This document shows, piece after piece, positions 1-7,893 of a stretch of DNA of 64,000 nucleotides. The first letter of the stretch is position 1. Each line of letters opens with the position of its first letter. Both the position numbers and the translations under genes were made by a program. This DNA comes from Clostridium hydrogenum (GTDB lineage: Bacteria; Bacillota; Clostridia; Clostridiales; Clostridiaceae), in the NCBI RefSeq assembly GCF_021432385.1, contig NZ_JAEACT010000003.1:372001-436000 (forward strand). The letters run 5' to 3'. Under the pieces are notes generated by a model. The model saw nothing but the letters and a program-made list of their open reading frames with translations, did not search any database and had not been told where the DNA came from.

Positions 1-702
1 ACCTAAGGATTCTAATGCCGTACCATGTCCCATGTCGTACCAAAAGTACACTGGCAAGTCCTTAAGTTTATCTAAAAGATAATTTATTTCATAAAAATCT
101 GGTATTTGCATGCATCCAACTCGATTTTCAAGTCCCAATTTTATATCATAATTCTTCGTACTTATATATTCACACAGCTCTTCCATGCTTTCTTTTATTA
201 ATTGCAAATATATAAAATGCCTACTATTTTTATATTCCATCATCTCATCAAAAAGTTTTTTATACTCATTAGTACCTTTTAAACCTTCGTTATACATGTT
301 TTCTAATTCTTCTCTATAATCAAATTCTAAGGGCTGTGGTACTTCCCCCGGATGAATTACTACAGCCTTTGCTCCAAATCTAGCAGCCCAATCAATAGAG
401 CCTTTAGTTAACCTTATTGCTTCTTTTCTTTTTACTTTATCAACATATCCAAGAAGCATAGAATCGGTATCATAGTTCTTATCATTAACATAAGGAAAAA
501 CGTTGTGTATACTGCTAATTTTTATTTTACCAGCTTCTATCATTGGTAATATTGTCGTAAGCATTTCCTCTGTTATCCTGTAATTTAATTCTACCGTACC
601 AAAACCTAACTCCATTATTTCTTCTATAATTTTTTTACCAACATGGGAATTTCTCCAGTTCCATGATGTAGAAAAACTAAATTTATCGTATTTAATTGCC
701 AC
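1..702 (-). CDS. Sugar phosphate isomerase/epimerase (TIM barrel), 3' end cut by window
   Basis: Reading leftwards from a GTG at 702 the frame stays open for 234 codons to the window edge, so the C-terminus is missing. The protein has the repeated beta-strand/helix texture of xylose isomerase-like TIM barrels, with the family marks SIHNVFP (about residues 64-70), VIHPGE (115-120) and DMGHG (223-227), where Glu, His and Asp normally bind the metal. Such enzymes isomerise or epimerise sugars or sugar phosphates in the cytoplasm; the substrate cannot be read from sequence. GTG 702 is preferred because AGAGG lies 9 bases upstream; an in-frame ATG at 738 at the edge of a hairpin is the alternative. 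It follows the FAD enzyme gene on the same strand, so the two may be co-transcribed. Confidence 0.8.
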   Translation of the reverse strand, partial: MAIKYDKFSFSTSWNWRNSHVGKKIIEEIMELGFGTVELNYRITEEMLTTILPMIEAGKIKISSIHNVFPYVNDKNYDTDSMLLGYVDKVKRKEAIRLTKGSIDWAARFGAKAVVIHPGEVPQPLEFDYREELENMYNEGLKGTNEYKKLFDEMMEYKNSRHFIYLQLIKESMEELCEYISTKNYDIKLGLENRVGCMQIPDFYEINYLLDKLKDLPVYFWYDMGHGTALESLG

Positions 703-722
703 CTTTAATTGCCTCTTTTCTA

Positions 723-770
723 TTATAATTGAATCCATATAAAACAAAATTAACATGGATTCAATTATAA
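723..770. repeat. Perfect 16-bp inverted repeat before the sugar isomerase gene
   Basis: Arms TTATAATTGAATCCAT (723-738) and ATGGATTCAATTATAA (755-770) are exact complements around a 16-base spacer. It fills the gap between the FAD enzyme stop codon and the isomerase start. There is no strong T-run on the minus-strand side, so an operator or a translation-controlling hairpin is as likely as a terminator. Confidence 0.75.
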
Positions 771-795
771 CTTATTTATTTGGTTATGCTTTAAG

Positions 796-2055
796 CTAAA
801 AGAATCTTTCTACCAAATAATTAGAATAAGAAACACACTCTTCCATATCAGAAAAGCTCATTATTTCTCCTGCATAATATGTGTTCTTGTTACCTTGAAG
901 TGCTTCAACTTTATCATACCAGCCATGCTTCATTTCCTCTGTATTTATATGAGGAAAGTATCTCCAACATTTATGCATTACTATATCTTTTAAATGCATA
1001 TTATGAAGTTCTATGTCTTCTTCTAAATACTTCCTGCAAGTTTCTGACGTAACCTTTTCACCTTGATTTCCAAGTATATCAAACGTGATTACATTGTTGC
1101 CTTCATCTGTCCTATCGTAAAAGAATACAACATGTCCAGCTCTAGATTGAATCATATTTCCTGGAACATATGTTGATAAATGAGTAGGGTTTTCAACCAA
1201 ACATGCATAGTTATAAAATTCCATATACGTTATTTTTGAAAATAAATTGCCCTCCTCTTCTGCCAAATCAACATAATTTTTTAAATCCTGAAGTGGTGAT
1301 GAAAATATTATTTTATCATATTCTTCCTTGCCAAAATCAGTATATACATACACCTTATTGTCATTTCTAACCACTTTCTCAATATGTGTACAAAGTCTTA
1401 CTTTTTTATTTAACTTAGCATTTAGCTGATGCCATATACTTTCAGTTCCCTCTTTCCACAAAATAAATTCTTTATTTATAAATCCCATCATTGTTGGAAC
1501 ATCTAAATATTGAAGTACATATGCTGCAGAAACAAGATTAAAATAACCATATCCATATCCCGTATAAGGATTAATCCACAACTTCAATACTAAGGGGATT
1601 TCATTTTTTATACAAAAATTCTCAAATGTATCGGCTAAATCAGGATGCACTTTCTCATGACCAGGCTTTTTTATGTCTGGATATTTTGTTTGAATTAAAT
1701 GCTGCAATTTAGCAATTTGAAGCTTTAACTGATCCTGTTCTTCTTTAGTAAAATACTCGATATACTTTCCAGTACTACCATCAGAATATTTACCATGTAT
1801 CTCCTTATGATAATATTCAATTCCCGCTTCATCCATTAATGCTAAGGATTTATAATAAGTAGGAAGACCAATTACCGCTCCCATTTCATAATACTTACCA
1901 TCAAATTTAGGAGTATTGCATTTACCACCAACCCTATCAAGTCTCTCTAAAACAGTTACATCTGTGTAGCCTTTTTTTTGTAAATACCAAGCAGCTGACA
2001 TGCCTGATGGACCTGCTCCTACAATACATATTTTTTCATTTAAATTTTCGCTCAT
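796..2055 (-). CDS. FAD-dependent amine oxidase-like oxidoreductase
   Basis: A 419-aa flavoprotein with an N-terminal Rossmann dinucleotide-binding motif IVGAGPSGMSAAW (residues 11-23) and a second FAD-contact segment ERLDRVGGKC, as in amine oxidase/protoporphyrinogen oxidase-like enzymes. No signal peptide or membrane helix is seen, so it should be cytoplasmic. Family knowledge supports an FAD-linked oxidation or desaturation; the substrate is unknown. Its ATG sits 1 base after the stop codon of the upstream chemoreceptor gene, and GAGGGG inside the end of that gene serves as ribosome binding site, so translation is probably coupled. The sugar isomerase gene follows 93 bases downstream. Confidence 0.75.
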   Translation of the reverse strand: MSENLNEKICIVGAGPSGMSAAWYLQKKGYTDVTVLERLDRVGGKCNTPKFDGKYYEMGAVIGLPTYYKSLALMDEAGIEYYHKEIHGKYSDGSTGKYIEYFTKEEQDQLKLQIAKLQHLIQTKYPDIKKPGHEKVHPDLADTFENFCIKNEIPLVLKLWINPYTGYGYGYFNLVSAAYVLQYLDVPTMMGFINKEFILWKEGTESIWHQLNAKLNKKVRLCTHIEKVVRNDNKVYVYTDFGKEEYDKIIFSSPLQDLKNYVDLAEEEGNLFSKITYMEFYNYACLVENPTHLSTYVPGNMIQSRAGHVVFFYDRTDEGNNVITFDILGNQGEKVTSETCRKYLEEDIELHNMHLKDIVMHKCWRYFPHINTEEMKHGWYDKVEALQGNKNTYYAGEIMSFSDMEECVSYSNYLVERFF

Positions 2056-2056
2056 T

Positions 2057-3559
2057 TTATATCCCCTCTTCTAATTTATAATTTTTTAGATTTTGGCATA
2101 ATTCATCAATTTCTGAAATAGATTTTTTAATATAATCAATTCTGCCATTCTGCTGTTCCATTTCAGCAAATATCTCTTCAGATGAAGCCGAATTTTCCCT
2201 TGATACATCTGCCACTTCATTAATTTTACTTTGAATATCTAAAAATGCCTCATTTATCTTATTTACCACTTCATGTTCATTAGAAATATACTCACCAATA
2301 TAATTAAATGCTTTGCTAAATTCACCAAACTTCTCAGTTACTTTAGTAGATATATCTTTTCCGCTTTTTACAGCTAAATTTCCATTTTTCACCGTTTCAA
2401 AGGTTTCCCTTGCCTTTTCATTTAGAACATTAATAACCTCCGAAATTTCCTTTACTGTTTCGGAACTTTCTTCTGCCAATTTTTGAACCTCTTCAGCTAC
2501 AACAGCAAAACCTTTTCCGGCCTCTCCAGCTCTTGCAGCTTCTATAGATGCATTTAATGAAAGTAAATTTGTTTGATTTGATATCTCTACTATAGAATTC
2601 AAAGAGTCATTTATTTTATTTATATTTGTTTCCAATTCTCCAACTATAGAATAAGCTGAACCAACAGCTCCATCAACCAAATCTATTTCATCTTCCATCT
2701 TTTTCATTTGATCTATTCCTTCATTTACACTGGAATTAATTTGCTTAATAGCATTGTGTAGCTTGTCCGATATTCCTGTAGCCTTTTGAACTAAATTAAT
2801 TGCCTCATTTGCATCAGAATTTATATTGGATGCACTATATGATTCCGTTTCTGCTCCCTTTGATATTTCTTGAACTGCAGCAGTTATGCTATCACTTGAA
2901 ACTTTCGTTGTACCTATATTTTCATTGCATACTGCTACACTAGCATTTAATATTTCTGTACTTTTTTCAATTTCTTTCATTGTGTCTTTAAGTTTTTTTA
3001 CCAATTCATTAGCTTTCTTTTCCTTTAATACTGAATCTTCAATAATATCCCTCCCCCACTTTGTCAAAAAATATAATACTAATATGACACCATCAATGAT
3101 AGTTAGCCTTTGGAAAAACTCACTAGTAGATGCCCTAGTACCCATTACTGCAATTGGTGATATTATGTATATAATAATTAATGAAATATTAATTATTACC
3201 GAATAACTAACCAACATTTTTGCCTTAAAATATAGAGCAACCATAGATATACCACCAAAAAAAGCCAAAAATATCATTGGCTCACCATGCAGCATATACA
3301 ATAAATAACAACATGTATAAAATGGCAGTAAACAAATAGCAATTCCTTTTATTGAAGCTTTAATTGGCACTAAATAAATTATGGTTCCAGCAATACCAGC
3401 AGAAACTAGTAAACCAGCCATTACAACCCCCTGTTTTTTACCTAATGCTAATATTTGAAGAGCTAAAGAAATATTTATACCCCATAAAAGTATAAAATTA
3501 ATTTTGTTTATTCTTGAAATTTCAAATTTATTTTTCACTTTTGTTTCTTTTGTACCCAT
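2057..3559 (-). CDS. Methyl-accepting chemotaxis protein with multi-helix membrane sensor
   Basis: A 500-aa chemoreceptor. Residues about 20-170 are a run of five or six hydrophobic helices with almost no extracytoplasmic domain, so sensing is probably within or next to the membrane. The C-terminal half is the cytoplasmic coiled-coil signalling domain, with the hairpin tip [19 protein letters not shown] and [18 protein letters not shown] near residues 325-370, which contacts CheA/CheW. No HAMP domain is obvious. It is unusual in heading an operon with a metabolic flavoenzyme (1-base gap) and a sugar isomerase. The sensor may monitor a compound handled by those enzymes (inference). Confidence 0.93.
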   Translation of the reverse strand: MGTKETKVKNKFEISRINKINFILLWGINISLALQILALGKKQGVVMAGLLVSAGIAGTIIYLVPIKASIKGIAICLLPFYTCCYLLYMLHGEPMIFLAFFGGISMVALYFKAKMLVSYSVIINISLIIIYIISPIAVMGTRASTSEFFQRLTIIDGVILVLYFLTKWGRDIIEDSVLKEKKANELVKKLKDTMKEIEKSTEILNASVAVCNENIGTTKVSSDSITAAVQEISKGAETESYSASNINSDANEAINLVQKATGISDKLHNAIKQINSSVNEGIDQMKKMEDEIDLVDGAVGSAYSIVGELETNINKINDSLNSIVEISNQTNLLSLNASIEAARAGEAGKGFAVVAEEVQKLAEESSETVKEISEVINVLNEKARETFETVKNGNLAVKSGKDISTKVTEKFGEFSKAFNYIGEYISNEHEVVNKINEAFLDIQSKINEVADVSRENSASSEEIFAEMEQQNGRIDYIKKSISEIDELCQNLKNYKLEEGI

Positions 3560-3755
3560 TTTACTTAAATTCCACCCTTCTTATTAATACATTTATAAGT
3601 AATTATACTCCTTTTATCGGTTATTTTATATAATAATTTACATTTTTTCGTATTTTAGACTTTATTATAGTAAACTTTTACACATAAAATATGCCTTATA
3701 TGACATCCACCATGTAAAACTTCACTGACAAAATAAAATATAAGAAAATTAAAAG

Positions 3756-3798
3756 AAGGGTTGTGTCATTTCCACTTTTGGGAATTGATACAGCCCTT
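3756..3798. terminator. Hairpin between the chemoreceptor and nitroreductase genes
   Basis: AAGGGTTGTGTCATTTCC pairs with GGAATTGATACAGCCCTT with three mismatches, around a 7-base loop. It lies downstream of the leftward nitroreductase gene. It partly resembles the ends of the GGGGCTGTCGCAC repeat family found elsewhere in the window. Confidence 0.45.
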
Positions 3799-3863
3799 AC
3801 ACAAATTTAGCAACATGCTCACTAGATTGTTTAATTGATCTTACTACTTGATTTATTTTTACT

Positions 3864-3934
3864 TTACCAAAAGGCTATGTTTTAAATAAGTGTTGCTTTT
3901 TACACTTATTTAAAACATAGCCTTTTCTTGGTAA
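3864..3934. repeat. 50-bp palindromic repeat, probably also terminator of the nitroreductase gene
   Basis: GGCTATGTTTTAAATAAGTG and its complement form a long stem (core 3873-3922) around a 9-base loop, flanked by TTTACC/GGTAAA. On the minus strand the stem is followed by TTTT and lies directly after the nitroreductase stop codon. A nearly identical 50-bp unit occurs at 47445-47493 inside a broken LysR gene, so this is a mobile or copied repeat that may double as a terminator. Confidence 0.8.
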
Positions 3935-3946
3935 ACTTATATATTT

Positions 3947-4567
3947 TTAATAAAATTTAACAAATTCATCAACTGGCTTTCTATAGCCCCTAACTTTGCT
4001 GCTACTCCTATCCATTTTACCCATAGTAATCATTAAAACTGGGACTTCATTTTCTGGAATACCCAAAATTTCTTTAACTTTATCTTTTTCAAAATATATC
4101 ATTGGACATGTATCCCAATCCTTATTTTTTGCAAGAAGCATAAATAGCATTGCTGACAAGGATGCATTTCTTATAGCTTCATCGTGCTTAAAGCCTTCTC
4201 CCCAACCTTCATAAAGATTCTTAATACTATTTATCATAATATCATACTCAGTTTTATCAAGCATTCCTAGCATCATTGACCCCTCGTAAATTTTGTCTGC
4301 TGATAAATAAGCATTTTTGTCTCCTGTAACTATTATTGTTGCTGACGCAGTTTTAATTTTATACTGCTTAAATGCCGCATCATAGATTTTTTCCTGCTTT
4401 TTCTTATCTTCTACAACATAGTATCTTGCGTGTTGTAAATTAAAAGCAGATGGTGCTAACGAAAGTTCCTTAAATATATCGATAAAATCTTCCTTAGGTA
4501 TTGTAATGCCTTCAACAAATTTATCGGCCGATCTTCTTTCCCTGACAATCTTTAAAAATTCACTCAT
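3947..4567 (-). CDS. Nitroreductase family protein
   Basis: A 206-aa FMN-dependent reductase. The N-terminal RERRSADKF (about 8-16) and LAPSAFNLQHARYYV segments are the FMN-phosphate and ring-binding elements of the NfsB/YdgI-type nitroreductase fold, and the C-terminal GYRKPVDEFV tail is typical. These dimeric cytoplasmic enzymes reduce nitro compounds, quinones or flavins with NAD(P)H; the true substrate is not predictable. AAAGGAGTG precedes the ATG. It stands alone on the minus strand, with a palindromic repeat immediately after the stop codon. Confidence 0.88.
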   Translation of the reverse strand: MSEFLKIVRERRSADKFVEGITIPKEDFIDIFKELSLAPSAFNLQHARYYVVEDKKKQEKIYDAAFKQYKIKTASATIIVTGDKNAYLSADKIYEGSMMLGMLDKTEYDIMINSIKNLYEGWGEGFKHDEAIRNASLSAMLFMLLAKNKDWDTCPMIYFEKDKVKEILGIPENEVPVLMITMGKMDRSSSKVRGYRKPVDEFVKFY

Positions 4568-4667
4568 TTTCTTTCACTCCTTTAAGACTAATCCCAATGA
4601 TTGTATTATACTATATTATTTTGTGTTTAACCTTAACATTTCGATTATTTATCAAATAATTAATACA

Positions 4668-5453
4668 TTATAAAATAAATTCTTCTATTTCCAAAGCTAC
4701 ACCATCATTTTTCACTGTATCTGTAACTTTTTTAGCACGACTTTTCACAAAATCTGATGCATTTCCCATAGCTATCCCACAGCCTACCGTTGAGAGCATT
4801 TCTACATCATTCTTTCCATCACCAAAAGCATAACTATACTCTAAAGGAATATTAAAAAAATCAAGCACTTTTAATAGTCCTGAAGCCTTTGTATTCATTC
4901 TTGAATATAATTCAAAAGAACTTGTTTCTTCGTTATAAATATAGTCATAATCATCATCTTCTAGTGATAGACAATAATCAACCGCATCTTTATCCTTGCA
5001 GAGCATCTCGATTTTATATATGTTTACATCTTCCAGATTATAATTACCTTTTAAATATTTTTTAGATATGTTATAAGAATCGTAAAATGAATGCAATTTC
5101 TCATATTCATCTTTGATATACGAATATTTTTCTCCTTGTAATATATATTGAATATGAAGTTTTTCAAAATTATCTACCAAGTTTTTTATATAGTACTTAT
5201 TAATAGCTTTCTTATATATACATTTTTCTTTAACTTGTACATATGCACCATTAGTAAGTACAAAACCATCAAATCCAAAATTACGAAGACCATCACTTAA
5301 AAACGCATACGGTCTACCTGTTGCTATAAAAACATAATTTCCATTTGCTTGTAATGTGCGTATAGCTTTTTTTACCCTTGGAGTAATATCGGTAATCCCA
5401 TTTAAACAATCCATTAAAGTTCCATCAATATCAAAAAATACTGCTTTCTTCAT
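4668..5453 (-). CDS. HAD-superfamily Cof-type phosphatase
   Basis: A 261-aa haloacid dehalogenase-type hydrolase of the Cof/IIB class. Motif I FFDIDGT carries nucleophile Asp8 and Asp10, motif II lies around FIATGRPY, and motif IV GDGKNDVEM carries Asp212 and Asp216 for Mg2+. The middle 80-190 region is the C2 cap. Such enzymes dephosphorylate sugar phosphates, flavin or pyridoxal phosphates in the cytoplasm. It is divergent from a DeoR-family regulator, with paired direct repeats between them, so control by that regulator is likely. Confidence 0.9.
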   Translation of the reverse strand: MKKAVFFDIDGTLMDCLNGITDITPRVKKAIRTLQANGNYVFIATGRPYAFLSDGLRNFGFDGFVLTNGAYVQVKEKCIYKKAINKYYIKNLVDNFEKLHIQYILQGEKYSYIKDEYEKLHSFYDSYNISKKYLKGNYNLEDVNIYKIEMLCKDKDAVDYCLSLEDDDYDYIYNEETSSFELYSRMNTKASGLLKVLDFFNIPLEYSYAFGDGKNDVEMLSTVGCGIAMGNASDFVKSRAKKVTDTVKNDGVALEIEEFIL

Positions 5454-5481
5454 AACTTCTTCTTCCTCTCTAACTATTCAT

Positions 5482-5513
5482 TATCATTTAATACAATTTA
5501 CTATCATTTAATA
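5482..5513. promoter_or_regulatory. Direct repeats in the HAD/DeoR divergent promoter
   Basis: TATCATTTAATA occurs at 5482-5493 and again at 5502-5513, 20 bp apart (two helical turns), with a weaker third copy TTTCATTTATTA just after. The spacing and position fit operator half-sites for the adjacent DeoR-type regulator (inference). Confidence 0.45.
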
Positions 5514-5613
5514 TTATTTTATTTCATTTATTACCATTTGTCAATTAAATTAGTTGCGTTTTAGCCTTATACTTGATAAAATAGAATCAAATGAGAACAA
5601 ATTGGAGGAAACT

Positions 5614-6378
5614 ATGTTTATTGAAGAAAGACACAAACATATTTTAGATTTATTAGATAGAGACGGAAAAGTACTAGTAAAAAATTTAAGTGAACAATTT
5701 CAGGTAAGCGAAAGTATGATTAGAAAAGATCTTCAATTTTTAGAAAAAAACAACCTATTACAGCGTACTTACGGCGGCGCAATTAACATAAAACGTACTA
5801 TAGCATATCCTGAAACTTTATTTAAGCGTGTTGAAAAAGATACAAATTTAAAAGAAATAATTGCAAAAAAAGCATATGCTTTAATTAATGATAACGATAC
5901 AATTTTCTTGGATGCTTCAAGTATTTCTTATTTTCTCACAAAGTCGCTTATACAAAACAATAAAGACATTACTTTAATAACAAATATGGTTGAAATATCA
6001 TCACTACTTCACGTGGATTTAAAAATGAAGGTTATCTTTATAGGCGGGGACTACAATGCCTTTGTCGGCGGAAATATAGGTTTTCATTCCATTGAGCAAA
6101 TCAAACTTTATAGCTGTAATAAAGCTTTTATTGGATGTAGTGGAATAAATCTTACAAATGGAGCTGTTAGTACTGGTTTATCTGAAGATGCAGGTACAAA
6201 AAAAACTATTATGAGTATATCAAAAGAGCTATATTTAATGGCACCAAATGAGAGATTCAATCTAGATGGGATATTTAATTTTTCAAATGTATCTGATTTT
6301 CACAGCATTATTACAGAAGCCAAGCCAAGTGATACTGTAACAAATCTGCTAAAACAATATAATATAAATGTGAAGTAA
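5614..6378 (+). CDS. DeoR/GlpR-family transcriptional regulator
   Basis: A 254-aa regulator when started at ATG 5614, which has TTGGAGGAAACT just upstream; a longer in-frame start at 5554 lacks a ribosome binding site. Residues 1-58 form the DeoR winged helix (IEERHKHILDLL, VSESMIRKDLQFLE, LLQRTYGGA). The rest is the DeoRC sugar-phosphate sensing domain with IFLDASSI and FIGCSGI segments. DeoR proteins usually repress sugar or nucleoside operons and respond to a phosphorylated sugar. The divergent HAD phosphatase gene is the most likely target. Confidence 0.9.
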   Translation: MFIEERHKHILDLLDRDGKVLVKNLSEQFQVSESMIRKDLQFLEKNNLLQRTYGGAINIKRTIAYPETLFKRVEKDTNLKEIIAKKAYALINDNDTIFLDASSISYFLTKSLIQNNKDITLITNMVEISSLLHVDLKMKVIFIGGDYNAFVGGNIGFHSIEQIKLYSCNKAFIGCSGINLTNGAVSTGLSEDAGTKKTIMSISKELYLMAPNERFNLDGIFNFSNVSDFHSIITEAKPSDTVTNLLKQYNINVK

Positions 6379-6433
6379 GTGTAGTACAGAAACAAAATTT
6401 ATTACTAAAATCTGTACTAACACTTCCTTTTAC

Positions 6434-7558
6434 CTATTTACCTGTATTTTGGTCTGTTCCGCCTGGGTTTGTGGTTGTGCTTGTATTTGTACCTGACCCT
6501 GCGGTTGTACCATTTGTTGATGGTTTTGTATCCGTGTTGCTAGTTGAACCATCTGTTCCTGTCTTTGTATTTGCATCCTTATTGGTTGTTGTTTGATTTT
6601 TTGTTGCATTTTGATCTGTAGTTGTTCCACCTGCTGATGCTTTTGAATCGTTGTTTTCATTTGTTCCAGCATTCGATGGATTTGCATTCGTGCCCTTATT
6701 TTGAGCTGCTCCTCCTGCCTGTGGTTTTGTTATTGTATTTGTATTTGTTTTATTCGTTGATGGTTTTACATCTGTACCTTTATTTGACTCTTTTGACGAT
6801 TGTTGTGTATCACTAGACTGTTTATAATCATCAGTTCTTACAGTAGAAGTTTGCGCACTAGTGGATGGTGCTGTTCCTTTCAAACAAAACTTTACTAAGG
6901 CTCCAATAATTATAAATAAGGCAACAGATGCAATAGCTATACCTGCTTTTTTATTGTTGCTAAGCTTCTTTTTTCTATGGATTATATCTCTATCTGCTCT
7001 ACCGATTGATTTTTCATTGTCTAATGGCTTATCCATAATCATTGTAAAATCATCATCTTTTTTAGTTTTACCCGGAACTTCCTGTTTTACATTTTTAGAT
7101 GCATTAAATAATGAATATAAAAATCCCATTTCTTCTACAGAATCTATTCTTTTAAAGTTTTCAGGTGATCTCATTACAATAACAGGCTTATTACGGTTTT
7201 CTACATATACTGTAACTGTGAATTTATCACCCTTACTTAAAAAAGGTATATTGATATCTAAAATGTTATTTTTTATTGAAGAATCAAATTTTAATCCTTT
7301 TGTTATTTTTGCATTTCCAATACTCAAGCTGCTTTTTGAACTTTGTACATTTATAGCTAACTCATGAATTATTTTTTTTGATACATTTCTAACAGTAATA
7401 GCATATGCATAAATTCTTTTATCATCCTTTTTCATAGGTACGCAATTTCCTATATTACACAATATTCTAGGTGCTAAATTTTTAAAATACTCTAAAAGTA
7501 ACCCAGAAATAATTGATATTATTATAGTTATAATTGCGGTTTTTACAATATTCATCAT
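6434..7558 (-). CDS. Membrane protein with low-complexity Thr/Asn/Gly tail, function unknown
   Basis: A 374-aa protein I do not recognise. An N-terminal hydrophobic helix (about residues 5-25) is followed by a beta-rich domain to about 150, a basic charged linker (RADRDIIHRKKKLSNNKK), a second membrane helix near 205-227, and about 145 residues made almost only of Thr, Asn, Ser, Gly, Lys and Ala. The final tail looks disordered and is probably outside the cell or in the wall. The corresponding DNA is repetitive and may vary in length between strains. It is not clearly linked to its neighbours. Confidence 0.65.
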   Translation of the reverse strand: MMNIVKTAIITIIISIISGLLLEYFKNLAPRILCNIGNCVPMKKDDKRIYAYAITVRNVSKKIIHELAINVQSSKSSLSIGNAKITKGLKFDSSIKNNILDINIPFLSKGDKFTVTVYVENRNKPVIVMRSPENFKRIDSVEEMGFLYSLFNASKNVKQEVPGKTKKDDDFTMIMDKPLDNEKSIGRADRDIIHRKKKLSNNKKAGIAIASVALFIIIGALVKFCLKGTAPSTSAQTSTVRTDDYKQSSDTQQSSKESNKGTDVKPSTNKTNTNTITKPQAGGAAQNKGTNANPSNAGTNENNDSKASAGGTTTDQNATKNQTTTNKDANTKTGTDGSTSNTDTKPSTNGTTAGSGTNTSTTTNPGGTDQNTGK

Positions 7559-7893
7559 TTTAAATTTCGCTTCCTTACCTTCCAGATTTACTTAAGACAT
7601 GTTAAAGAAAATAGCAAGTCCATCTTTCGGCTAGTTTTGCGTAATACTTCGTCACTATAGCACAATATGGCAACCATTATTAACGTGTTACAGTTCCTTA
7701 TATTGCAAAAAACTATCTCTCAATTTTGACTTATTATTTTTTTAATATGCCTAATAAATTATAAAGTAGATAAATACCCATGTCAAACTTAGAATCCTTT
7801 ATAATTATTACAGAATTTATTATATGATTACTTATTTTCATGTAGACTAAAAAAATATTTTCCTTTTTTATTTTTTGTGAGTTTTATCTAATT
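7559..7893. other. Gene-free stretch between GH51 and the membrane-protein gene
   Basis: About 335 bases upstream of the leftward membrane-protein gene and downstream of the GH51 gene. It is A+T-rich and must hold the promoter of the membrane-protein gene. No convincing hairpin, operator or small gene was seen. Confidence 0.6.

Noticed and set aside
6430-6687. A Gln-rich 85-codon frame overlapping the end of the 374-aa membrane-protein gene
   Set aside because: It is a shadow of the repetitive low-complexity tail read in another frame, with no ribosome binding site and no independent support.
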